This document shows positions 56,590-64,000 of a stretch of DNA of 64,000 nt, in pieces. A program made the translations under genes and the position numbers. The first letter of the stretch is position 1, and each line of letters opens with the position of its first letter. The stretch comes from Rhodobacteraceae bacterium IMCC1909 (GTDB taxonomy: Bacteria > Pseudomonadota > Alphaproteobacteria > Rhodobacterales > Rhodobacteraceae). Below the pieces are notes generated by a model. It worked only from the letters and a program-made list of their open reading frames with translations. It did not search any database and was not told where the DNA came from. Location: NCBI GenBank assembly GCA_030704425.1, contig JAPDHM010000001.1:744001-808000 (forward strand). Direction: 5' to 3'.

Positions 56590-57159
56590 TCACCATAAGG
56601 CAGGTTTCGACAGAGCAGACACACAGTCAAACTTAGTCGGTGTGCCGGAAGTTGTGATTGCATTCAACGTCATTCCAGTCCAACCGACAGGATACGTCAA
56701 TGGGTATGGTGGAACGAATAAACGTCCAATTTCTTCCTTAAAACCGAACCTTTGATAGTAATTAGGGTCACCATAGACCAGTAAAACGCCAACACCATCC
56801 TTTGTGAGCATGTCTATTCCAGAGTTAATGAGAGCGGAGCCGACACCTTGGCTTTGATATTCTGGAGATACTGCAAGTGGAGAAAGAATATATCCAGAGA
56901 CGTCATATGTTGATTTCAAAAATACGGGGCTATAGCACACATAGCCAATCAGCTTGCCGCCGAGCTCAGCAACCAATGACTTGATCGGGGGGCGCGTGGT
57001 CTCTTTGATAAGATCAGCAGACAAATCACGAATAAGCTTATTCTCTTCAGCCGCAAACGCAGCTTCAATAACCGATTGGATCGATGCCAAGTCTGTGCCT
57101 TGAGCAAGTCTGATGCTTATCCTGTCCGAGCGTGTCACCGGTACGTTTGTAGGAGTCAT
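56590..57159 (-). CDS. GNAT-family N-acetyltransferase
   Basis: A 189-residue acetyltransferase (YhbS-like): ISIRLAQGTDLASIQSVIEAAFAAEE, LSPLAVSPEYQSQGVGSALINSGIDML (acetyl-CoA loop QSQGVG), LLVYGDPNYYQRFGFKEE. It and its flanks are visibly more AT-rich than the neighbours and use different codons, hinting at transfer. Its start is at 57159. Substrate unknown. Confidence 0.85.
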   Translation of the reverse strand: MTPTNVPVTRSDRISIRLAQGTDLASIQSVIEAAFAAEENKLIRDLSADLIKETTRPPIKSLVAELGGKLIGYVCYSPVFLKSTYDVSGYILSPLAVSPEYQSQGVGSALINSGIDMLTKDGVGVLLVYGDPNYYQRFGFKEEIGRLFVPPYPLTYPVGWTGMTLNAITTSGTPTKFDCVSALSKPALW

Positions 57160-57375
57160 TCTGAAAACCTCAAGCTTTAGTCATGATTGATGTTCGATCT
57201 TTTATCTCGCAGCTTCTTCCTTTTCAAAATGGAAAGAACATGCGTGATTTTGAACTCATATCCTTTTCGGGCCTTGTTTTTTTGTCATCACAGTCATGTG
57301 GATACCAACAGTGAGATGCAATCACTTTCACCGTGACAGGCCAATACCCTATACCCGAGGCCTGCGTGTTTTCAG

Positions 57376-59199
57376 TTATTCCACTGTGACAGACTTGGCC
57401 AGGTTGCGGGGTTGATCGGCATCTGTGCCCTTGGCCAGTGCCGTATGATAGGCGAGCAGTTGCGCGGGGATGGCGTAGATGATGGGGGCCAGAAGATCGG
57501 GGGTTGTGGGCATCGTGATTTGTGCCCAGGTGCCCTCGGCCGCTGTCTTTAGCCCTTGCTTGCAGGAGATCAACAGCACTTGGCCAGATCGGGCCATGAC
57601 CTCTTGCATATTGGAGACTGATTTGTCGAAAAGAGGATCCATGGGGGCCATGACCACCACGGGCACAGTCTTGTCAATCAGAGCAATGGGCCCGTGTTTC
57701 AGCTCACCTGAAGGATAACCTTCGGCGTGTATATAGCTGATTTCTTTTAGCTTAAGGGCGCCCTCCATAGCGAGAGGGTAGAGCGCACCCCGTCCTAAGA
57801 AGATGACATCCTGCGCCGTTGCTAATTTTTTTGAAATGTCTTGCACAGCGCCATCAATGCCGAGCGCTTGGCTGATCAGACCGGGCAGGCGGTTCAGCTC
57901 TGCGATATGGGCGCGATATTGCGCGGCATCAATTGTGCCCCGCGCACAGGCGATTTTGATCGCCAGAAGGGCCAGGACTGTCAGCTGCGCGGTGAAGGCT
58001 TTGGTCGAGGCCACACCAATTTCGACCCCCGCATGCAGAGGCAAAACAAGATCACTTTCCCGCGCAATGGAGCTTTCGGGCACGTTCACCACCGATAGGA
58101 TGGTTGCGTTTTGTGAGGCCATATAGCGCAGCGCGGCCAGCGTGTCGGCGGTCTCACCCGATTGGCTGACAAAGAGGGCGCAGGTTCCAGGGCTGACCGG
58201 GGGCTCGCGGTAGCGAAACTCGGAGGCAACATCGACATCGACCGGCAAGCGCGCAATCTTTTCAAACCAATATTTCGCCGTCAGAGCCGCATAAAAGGCC
58301 GTACCGCAGGCCACCATGGTCAGCCGGTCAATATGGGCCAGATCAATATTATGGTCTGGCAGCTCAACCTCTGAGGCATCGGCATTTTGGTAATGGCTCA
58401 GCGTGTTTTTGAGCACCGACGGTTGCTCGGCAATCTCTTTGGCCATGAAGTGCTTATAGCCGCCTTTGTCGACGCGTGCGGCATCGATGGCGATTGTGCG
58501 CATCTCGCGATTGGCCAGAGTGCCATTTTCGTCATAAATTTCAATGGATGATCGGGTGATCACGGCAAAATCACCCTCTTCGAGATAGGTGATTTTATCA
58601 GTCAGAGGGGCCAATGCGATGGCATCCGAGCCCACATAGGCTTCACCATCGCCATGGCCGATGGCCAATGGAGAGCCTTTGCGCGCAGCAATCATCAAGT
58701 CATCTTCGCCTTGAAAGAGAAACGCGAGGGCGAAGGCCCCCTCTAGGCGGGCGATGGTTTTTTGCGCGGCCTCTTGGGGGCTGTGGCCTTGGGACATGTA
58801 ATATTGGGTTAAAAGCGCCACGGTTTCCGTGTCTGTGTCCGTCTCATGGGTCAGTCCGAGAGCGTTTAATTCTGTGCGTAATTCCTTAAAATTTTCAACA
58901 ATGCCATTGTGCACCACAGCCACAGGCCCAGCTTTATGGGGATGGGCGTTTAAGGTGGTGGGGGCGCCATGGGTTGCCCAGCGGGTATGGCCTATGCCCG
59001 CTTTGCCCGACAAGGGTTCCGCAACCAAACGGTCGGACAGGTTTACCAGCTTGCCAACGGCCCGGCGGCGTTCGAGATGGCCTGCGTTGACCGTGGCGAT
59101 GCCGGCGCTGTCATAGCCGCGGTATTCCAGGCGTTTGAGCGCTTCGACCAAGATTGGAGCGACTTGGTGATTTCCTAATGCGCCAACAATTCCGCACAT
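57376..59199 (-). CDS. glmS: Glucosamine-fructose-6-phosphate aminotransferase (isomerising)
   Basis: A 607-residue cytoplasmic enzyme making glucosamine-6-phosphate for cell-wall precursors. The N-terminal class II amidotransferase begins MCGIVGALG (Cys2 becomes the nucleophile), GHTRWATHG follows; the C-terminal half has two SIS domains (ALFVSQSGETADTLAAL; GRGALYPLAMEGALKLKEISYIHAEGYPSGELKHGP; ending KSVTVE). No glmS ribozyme is present. It follows glmU by four bases on the minus strand. Confidence 0.97.
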   Translation of the reverse strand: MCGIVGALGNHQVAPILVEALKRLEYRGYDSAGIATVNAGHLERRRAVGKLVNLSDRLVAEPLSGKAGIGHTRWATHGAPTTLNAHPHKAGPVAVVHNGIVENFKELRTELNALGLTHETDTDTETVALLTQYYMSQGHSPQEAAQKTIARLEGAFALAFLFQGEDDLMIAARKGSPLAIGHGDGEAYVGSDAIALAPLTDKITYLEEGDFAVITRSSIEIYDENGTLANREMRTIAIDAARVDKGGYKHFMAKEIAEQPSVLKNTLSHYQNADASEVELPDHNIDLAHIDRLTMVACGTAFYAALTAKYWFEKIARLPVDVDVASEFRYREPPVSPGTCALFVSQSGETADTLAALRYMASQNATILSVVNVPESSIARESDLVLPLHAGVEIGVASTKAFTAQLTVLALLAIKIACARGTIDAAQYRAHIAELNRLPGLISQALGIDGAVQDISKKLATAQDVIFLGRGALYPLAMEGALKLKEISYIHAEGYPSGELKHGPIALIDKTVPVVVMAPMDPLFDKSVSNMQEVMARSGQVLLISCKQGLKTAAEGTWAQITMPTTPDLLAPIIYAIPAQLLAYHTALAKGTDADQPRNLAKSVTVE

Positions 59200-59203
59200 G
59201 GTT

Positions 59204-60562
59204 TCAATCCTTCGTCTTATTTCGTCTTGCGGCCTTAAGCGCGCGCAATTTTTTCATTAATTTCAAAGCCAATCCAGGTTTATTGTCTTGTTTGGCGCGG
59301 GCAATGGCAAGACTTCCGGCGGGCACATCCTGCGTGATCACGGATCCGCTGGCGGTCATAGCTTCTTGCCCGACGGTGACCGGTGCGACCAGCATTGTGT
59401 TTGAGCCGATAAAGGCCTCTTCGCCTATACTTGTGTGATGCTTCATCACCCCATCATAGTTGCAGGTGATCGTACCGGCGCCGATATTGGCCCGGGCACC
59501 GATGTGCGCATCGCCAATATAGGACAGATGGTTGACCTTAGCGCCTTCTTCGAGGGCGCTGGCTTTGATTTCCACAAAATTGCCAATTTTGACATCCTCG
59601 GCGAGTTCCGCGCCGGGGCGCAGGCGGGCATATGGGCCAATGATGCAACCGCGCGAGACATGCGCGCCTTCCAAATGTGAAAACGCGCGGATCTGAGCGC
59701 CGCTTTCGACTGTGACACCCGGGCCGAAAACCACGTTTTGCTCAATGATTGTATCGCGACCAATGACGGTATCATAGGAGAAATGCACGGTTTCGGGGGC
59801 CGGCATAGTTACGCCATCCTCTAAAGCCTCCGTGCGGCGCAGATTTTGGAACTCTTTTTCGGCCTGCATCAATTCAACCCGGCTGTTGACGCCAAGCGTT
59901 TCGCGCTCTGCGCAACGAACTGCCGTGCATGGCAAGCCGCGCGCCACGGCCTTGCCAATGACATCGGTTAAATAGAGCTCACCGGAGGCGTTATTCGCAT
60001 CAATTTCTGACAATAAATCGAAGAGGAGGCCCGCGGAGGCGGCCATGACGCCACTGTTGCAAAGGCTCACCGCTCTTTCGGCGGGGCTGGCGTCTTTGAA
60101 TTCAACAATTCGCTTCAATTTGTCACCATCTGTGATCAACCGGCCATATCGCGCCGGATCTTTCGCCTCAAATCCAAGCACTGAGACGGCCGAGTCGCTG
60201 AGCGTGGCGCTCAATTCCTCGAGGGTGCGCGATTGAATAAGGGGGCAATCGCCGTAAAGAACAATGACGGTTCCATCAAAATCACTCAATGCGGCGCGGG
60301 CTTGATCGACGGCGTGACCGGTGCCCAATTGGGCTTCTTGCCGCACAACTTCCACCTCTGGATCTTCGGCGCGCGCAGCAGCGCTCACCGCCTCAAAGCC
60401 ATGGCCAGCGATAATAATCGTCCGTTTAGGGTCCAAGGCCCGCCCGGCGCGCATAGCGTGGACCAACATGGGCGCACCGGCCACCTCGTGCAAAACTTTT
60501 GGCAGCTCAGATTGCATTCGGGTGCCTTTTCCCGCGGCAAGAATGATGAGTGCGATATTCAT
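59204..60562 (-). CDS. glmU: Bifunctional GlcNAc-1-P uridyltransferase / GlcN-1-P acetyltransferase
   Basis: A 452-residue enzyme making UDP-GlcNAc. N-terminal uridyltransferase: LAAGKGTRMQSELPKVLHEVAG, VLYGDCPLI; C-terminal left-handed beta-helix hexapeptides with ARLRPGAELAEDVKIGNFVEIK, HLSYIGDAHIGARANIGAGTITCNYDG and EAFIGSNTMLVAPVTVG. First gene of glmU-glmS. Divergent from gph with a 118-base spacer. Confidence 0.96.
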   Translation of the reverse strand: MNIALIILAAGKGTRMQSELPKVLHEVAGAPMLVHAMRAGRALDPKRTIIIAGHGFEAVSAAARAEDPEVEVVRQEAQLGTGHAVDQARAALSDFDGTVIVLYGDCPLIQSRTLEELSATLSDSAVSVLGFEAKDPARYGRLITDGDKLKRIVEFKDASPAERAVSLCNSGVMAASAGLLFDLLSEIDANNASGELYLTDVIGKAVARGLPCTAVRCAERETLGVNSRVELMQAEKEFQNLRRTEALEDGVTMPAPETVHFSYDTVIGRDTIIEQNVVFGPGVTVESGAQIRAFSHLEGAHVSRGCIIGPYARLRPGAELAEDVKIGNFVEIKASALEEGAKVNHLSYIGDAHIGARANIGAGTITCNYDGVMKHHTSIGEEAFIGSNTMLVAPVTVGQEAMTASGSVITQDVPAGSLAIARAKQDNKPGLALKLMKKLRALKAARRNKTKD

Positions 60563-60680
60563 TTGCGGATCTAAGTCCTTTATAAATCAGTGGAGCCCTT
60601 TTAAGGGTATAAGGGAAATCGACAAGCTGTTTTGCACAAACTCCGCTTTTTGCAATCGGCGTAACCAAAGAGGCAAGAAT

Positions 60681-61349
60681 ATGCTCAAACCCTGCGTGGT
60701 CTTTGACCTGGATGGCACGCTTGCCGATACAAGTGGAGATTTGCTCAAAGCGGCCAACAGCTGTTTTCGCGGCCTTGGGCTGGGTGATCTGCTGCAGGCG
60801 CCACAGGACAGCGGCATTGCCTTGCGCGGGGGGCGGGCGATGCTCAGCGTTGGGTTCGAACGGGCCGGCTGGGCGGATATGTCTGAAATAGATCGGCAAT
60901 ATCCAATTTTATTGGAGGCCTATGGTGCCGATATCTCGGAGCTGACGGTCTTTTACCCCGGTGCTCTGAACGCAGTGGCCCGGCTGCGTGCCTCTGGATA
61001 TGCGGTGGCGATTTGCACCAATAAGCCTGAAGCTCTGGCGGTGCAGTTGATGCAGGCTTTAAACGCCAGCGCCTATTTTGACGCTTTGGTGGGCGCCGAT
61101 ACGCTGGCGCAGCGCAAACCGGACCCGGCGCCCCTGTGGGAGGCGGTGGAGCGCGCCGGTGGGGATCGCGCGCGGGTCTGTTTGATTGGGGACACGGTCA
61201 CTGACCGTTCAACCGCCGCAAATGCTGAAATCCCATCGGTGCTGGTGACCTTTGGGCCGGGCGGGGGCGATATGGAGGCCTTGGCGCCCGCAGCTTTACT
61301 GCATCACTTTGATGATCTGCCCGATGTGGTCGCTCAGCTGATCGGTTGA
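60681..61349 (+). CDS. gph: Phosphoglycolate phosphatase-type HAD hydrolase
   Basis: A 222-residue HAD phosphatase: VFDLDGTLADTSGDLLKAAN (nucleophile Asp), AICTNKPEALA, and CLIGDTVTDRSTA. It removes 2-phosphoglycolate, a by-product of oxygenation or DNA repair, or a related phosphate ester. The ATG at 60681 has AAGAGGCAAG upstream. Its 3' end overlaps the convergent MmgE/PrpD gene by 16 bases. Confidence 0.87.
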   Translation: MLKPCVVFDLDGTLADTSGDLLKAANSCFRGLGLGDLLQAPQDSGIALRGGRAMLSVGFERAGWADMSEIDRQYPILLEAYGADISELTVFYPGALNAVARLRASGYAVAICTNKPEALAVQLMQALNASAYFDALVGADTLAQRKPDPAPLWEAVERAGGDRARVCLIGDTVTDRSTAANAEIPSVLVTFGPGGGDMEALAPAALLHHFDDLPDVVAQLIG

Positions 61350-62650
61350 GCCAAAAGGTCAAGCAAGGGCTGTGCCGTGGCGCTTTGCTCAAGCGCCTCA
61401 ACGGCGCGGTGGATCGCCTGGCTGCGCGCCTGGCCGAGAACCGGGCCGGCATAGTTAAAAAATTTTGCTTCCAAATCTTCTTTGCTTGGCGGGTCGGTCG
61501 GGTCCCATTCCGGTTCGAACCAGTCCGATTGCAGGCGGTTTCCGGCCGCCAAGGTAATCTCAGCGCGCGCCATGCGCCGGTTGGGAAAGGCATTATTCGC
61601 TGCCGCATCCTCGCCCATCGTTAGTATCGAAGACAGACGCTGAACCTCCGGGTGGTCCAGTGCTGCCTCAGCGACATGTTCGGGCAAGACGGTGCCATGC
61701 ACCAAGGCGAGAGCGCATGGGAAGGAGGTTGAATACTGCGCCTCTTCGGTCGTTGTGACCTGTTTTGTGCCCAATCGCACAGATTCGTGAAAGGAAACGA
61801 TATGCAACCCCGTGATGGCTCGGCTGTCAAAGCCATGGCGTTTTTGCAGGTCCAGCACCGCTGCAATCGGTGCTTGTGCCCAACGGCAGACGGGGTAGGG
61901 CTTGAAATATTGTTGACAGATCAGCCAAGTGTCTCCCAAATCTCGCCAATGGTCAGTGCTGAGTGTGAGCGCAGGGGCGCCGGTGAAGCCGCGCGCGGCC
62001 AAACGTGCCGCAGAGACCCCGCACATTGCGCCCCAACCGGAGCCATCCTTGAGCATTGTTGGGTGATCGATACAGCGCATCATTTGGCTCCGGGGGCCGT
62101 GATATTCTGCAATTCCCATGGCATGTGCGGTCTGCGCGCGGTCCAGCCCCATAAGGCGTGCGGCCAGGCCGGCAACCGCCACGGCCACCCAAGCCCCAGA
62201 GGTGTGATAATCTGGAACGCTGGCATGCTGTGCCATAGCGGTACGGCAGGCCAGCTCATAGCCAAGCGTGAGGCAGAGCAAAAATTCCTGACCCGAGACA
62301 TCGCCCAACTCTTGCGCCAGCCCATAAAGCGCCGGCAGAACGCCGCAGCCCGCGTGCCCTTTGGCCGGGTTGAACCCATCATGGCCATCAAGCGCATCAA
62401 TGGTCATCCCGCCCGCAAGCGCCACGCCAGAGACGGAGGCTCCGCGCCCATCGAACATCATGGGCAGCGCGCCGCCCATATCCAAGGCGCTATAGTCGCG
62501 AATAATGCGCGACAATTTTGTGCCAGCGCCACCGGCGCCAACGCCGATGAGATCCAGAAGGCACAATTTGCTTTGCCTGCGCACCTGCGGTGGCAGGTCG
62601 TCCCAGGTGAGCTCGGCGATGAAGTCTAAAATCCCCGCTGGTGTCGTCAT
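61334..62650 (-). CDS. MmgE/PrpD-family protein
   Basis: A 438-residue member of the family that includes 2-methylcitrate dehydratase and iminodisuccinate-related enzymes. Blocks: LLDLIGVGAGGAGTKLSRII, GMTIDALDGHDGFNPAKGHAGCGVLPALYGLAQ, GPRSQMMRCIDHPTMLKDGSGWGAM, KPYPVCRWAQAPIAAV. The start at 62650 is supported by AGGAG close upstream; a longer frame is unlikely. No propionate-pathway genes are nearby, so the substrate is open. Confidence 0.82.
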   Translation of the reverse strand: MTTPAGILDFIAELTWDDLPPQVRRQSKLCLLDLIGVGAGGAGTKLSRIIRDYSALDMGGALPMMFDGRGASVSGVALAGGMTIDALDGHDGFNPAKGHAGCGVLPALYGLAQELGDVSGQEFLLCLTLGYELACRTAMAQHASVPDYHTSGAWVAVAVAGLAARLMGLDRAQTAHAMGIAEYHGPRSQMMRCIDHPTMLKDGSGWGAMCGVSAARLAARGFTGAPALTLSTDHWRDLGDTWLICQQYFKPYPVCRWAQAPIAAVLDLQKRHGFDSRAITGLHIVSFHESVRLGTKQVTTTEEAQYSTSFPCALALVHGTVLPEHVAEAALDHPEVQRLSSILTMGEDAAANNAFPNRRMARAEITLAAGNRLQSDWFEPEWDPTDPPSKEDLEAKFFNYAGPVLGQARSQAIHRAVEALEQSATAQPLLDLLAQPIS

Positions 62651-62766
62651 ATCGGCTCCTCCCATGGTCTCAAGCCTGCGCCGCAAGCGCATAAATTCTG
62701 ATCTGTTTGCGACATGGCGGGCAAAAGTGGATTGACTTTGCTCGCAGCAAGACCAAAACCTGCCGC

Positions 62767-63960
62767 ATGACAAAGATTTTCACGGGCAATTTCACTCAGC
62801 AAGAACCCATTTTGGACGAATCCATCGCGGCGGCCGTGGCGGTCATGCAGCATGGGCGGCTGCATCGCTACAATGAGGCTGCAGATGAAGTGGCGGAAAC
62901 CGCGCTTTTAGAGCAGGAGTTTGCCGCGCAAATGGGCGCGCGCTATTGTCTCGCTGTGGCCTCCGGCGGTTATGCGCTGGCCACAGCTCTGCGTGCGCTG
63001 GGCGTGAAGCCCGGTGATCGGGTTTTGACCAATGCTTTCACTCTCGCGCCGGTGCCTGGGGCCATTGCCTCGGTCGGTGCTGTGCCCGTTTTTGTGGGTG
63101 TGACTGAAGGGTTGGTTATTGATCTTGACGATTTGGCAGCTAAGGCCGATCAAGCCGATGTTTTGATGCTGTCGCATATGCGTGGACATATCGTGGATAT
63201 GGATGCTTTGATGGATCTGGCGCAGGCGCATGATCTCAAGGTGATTGAAGACTGTGCCCATACGATGGGCGCAAAATGGGGCGATACTTGGTCGGGACGC
63301 TCAGGCATCATTGGCTGTTACTCCTGCCAGACATATAAGCATGTGAACTCTGGCGAAGGCGGCCTCCTGATCTGTGAGGATGATGAGATCATGGCGCGGG
63401 CCATTATGCTGTCAGGCAGCTATATGCTCTATGGCAAGCACCGTGCAGGGCCTCCGGTCGAGGCTTTTGAGGCGGTGCGGCTGGTCACCCCCAATATTTC
63501 AGGGCGGATGGACAATCTGCGCGCCGCCATTTTGCGCCCACAGCTGCGCCAGCTCGAGGCGCAATGCGCAGCTTGGAACGATCGCTATCATGTCGTGGAC
63601 CAGGGGCTTGCCCAGGTTGCAGGCCTCACGCGCATCAAGCGGCCGCAGCAAGAAAAATTTGTTGCTTCCTCCTATCAGTTCCTATTGCTCGATTGGTCAT
63701 CGGCGGCGATCCGTTCTGTTCTGGTGCGCTGTTTGGCCCGCGGGGTGGAGCTTAAATGGTTTGGGGCCCCAGATCCGGTCGGGTTCACCAGCCGTTATGA
63801 CAGTTGGACCTATGCGCCCAGCAGTGCCATGCCCAAGAGTGATCGTATTTTGCACGGTGTGATTGATATGCGGCTGCCTTTGACCTTCTCTTTGGATGAT
63901 TGCGCGATTGTGGCGCGTATTATCGCCGAGGAAGTGGCTCAAGAGGCAAAGGGGGCGTGA
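62767..63960 (+). CDS. DegT/DnrJ/EryC1-family aminotransferase
   Basis: A 397-residue PLP-dependent enzyme of the sugar aminotransferase superfamily: ALATALRALGVKPGDRVLTNAFTLAPVPGAIASVGAVPVFV, VIEDCAHTMGAKWGD, and the Lys-containing SCQTYKHVNSGEGGLLI (PLP Schiff base). Members aminate nucleotide-linked ketosugars, but without neighbouring sugar genes the role is uncertain. Divergent from MmgE/PrpD. Start at 62767 (MTKIFTGNF). Confidence 0.82.
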   Translation: MTKIFTGNFTQQEPILDESIAAAVAVMQHGRLHRYNEAADEVAETALLEQEFAAQMGARYCLAVASGGYALATALRALGVKPGDRVLTNAFTLAPVPGAIASVGAVPVFVGVTEGLVIDLDDLAAKADQADVLMLSHMRGHIVDMDALMDLAQAHDLKVIEDCAHTMGAKWGDTWSGRSGIIGCYSCQTYKHVNSGEGGLLICEDDEIMARAIMLSGSYMLYGKHRAGPPVEAFEAVRLVTPNISGRMDNLRAAILRPQLRQLEAQCAAWNDRYHVVDQGLAQVAGLTRIKRPQQEKFVASSYQFLLLDWSSAAIRSVLVRCLARGVELKWFGAPDPVGFTSRYDSWTYAPSSAMPKSDRILHGVIDMRLPLTFSLDDCAIVARIIAEEVAQEAKGA

Positions 63961-63968
63961 GGCCTCTG

Positions 63969-63983
63969 CCCGGTCTTTTCGGG
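63969..63983 (+). terminator. Weak hairpin after the DegT gene
   Basis: CCCG and CGGG around a 7-base loop, followed by TTTATTT. Short stem; a marginal terminator at the window edge. Confidence 0.35.
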
Positions 63984-64000
63984 TTTATTTGCCACCGGCT

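Noticed and set aside
57160-57375. glmS ribozyme or riboswitch
   Set aside because: The glmS ribozyme lies in the 5' leader of Gram-positive glmS; here glmS follows glmU by four bases and no such leader exists.

Overview
The window looks like a chromosomal segment of an alphaproteobacterium of the Rhodobacteraceae (Roseobacter group). Evidence: a ChpT-like phosphotransferase, an OlsB-OlsA ornithine-lipid pair, an L21 protein with a Lys/Ala-rich tail, an RNase E with long acidic and basic inserts, and a corrinoid protein next to a homocysteine methyltransferase. This placement is an inference from gene content; no species is claimed.

Layout. (1) 1-8210 is an accessory region: two Cys-type sulfatases, a TAXI-type TRAP transporter, and decayed IS6-family copies on both sides of the transporter/sulfatase operon. 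(2) 8450-29975 is mostly housekeeping: tRNA-Asn, an MBL-fold hydrolase, an EnvZ-like kinase, rplU-rpmA, LysE and GNAT proteins, obgE-proB-proA, chpT, olsB-olsA, a ThiE-like protein, trmJ, ctaA, an M32 carboxypeptidase, gyrA, dsbB and yqaA. (3) 30316-36028 is a small AT-richer island in the 3' end of a tRNA-Leu(CAA) gene. It has a tyrosine integrase, three copies of a 17-bp att core (one inverted), an exact 81-bp inverted repeat around the integrase, and a second inverted repeat of about 321 bp around a cargo of small genes and degenerate repeats. (4) 36349-64000 is again mainly housekeeping: a GYD protein, a CAU-anticodon tRNA, purM-purN, rnd, sufE, a DUF1638/corrinoid/homocysteine-methyltransferase group, purC-purS-purQ, dctB-dctD, rne, a TusA-like protein, ccdA, an alpha/beta-hydrolase-like protein with a P450, an AlkD-like protein, glmU-glmS, gph, an MmgE/PrpD protein and a DegT aminotransferase.

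How the genes work together. The TAXI binding protein, the fused 4TM/12TM permease and the sulfatase form one minus-strand operon that probably imports and desulfates an unknown organic compound; its IS6 flanks suggest it arrived as a mobile unit. The purine genes purM/purN and purC/S/Q cover several steps of IMP synthesis. The homocysteine methyltransferase and corrinoid protein probably work as parts of a split B12-dependent methionine synthase.

The most unusual element is the tRNA-Leu island. Its middle att site has the flanks expected of an intact but inverted attP, so both the integrase segment and the cargo segment could in principle flip by site-specific recombination.
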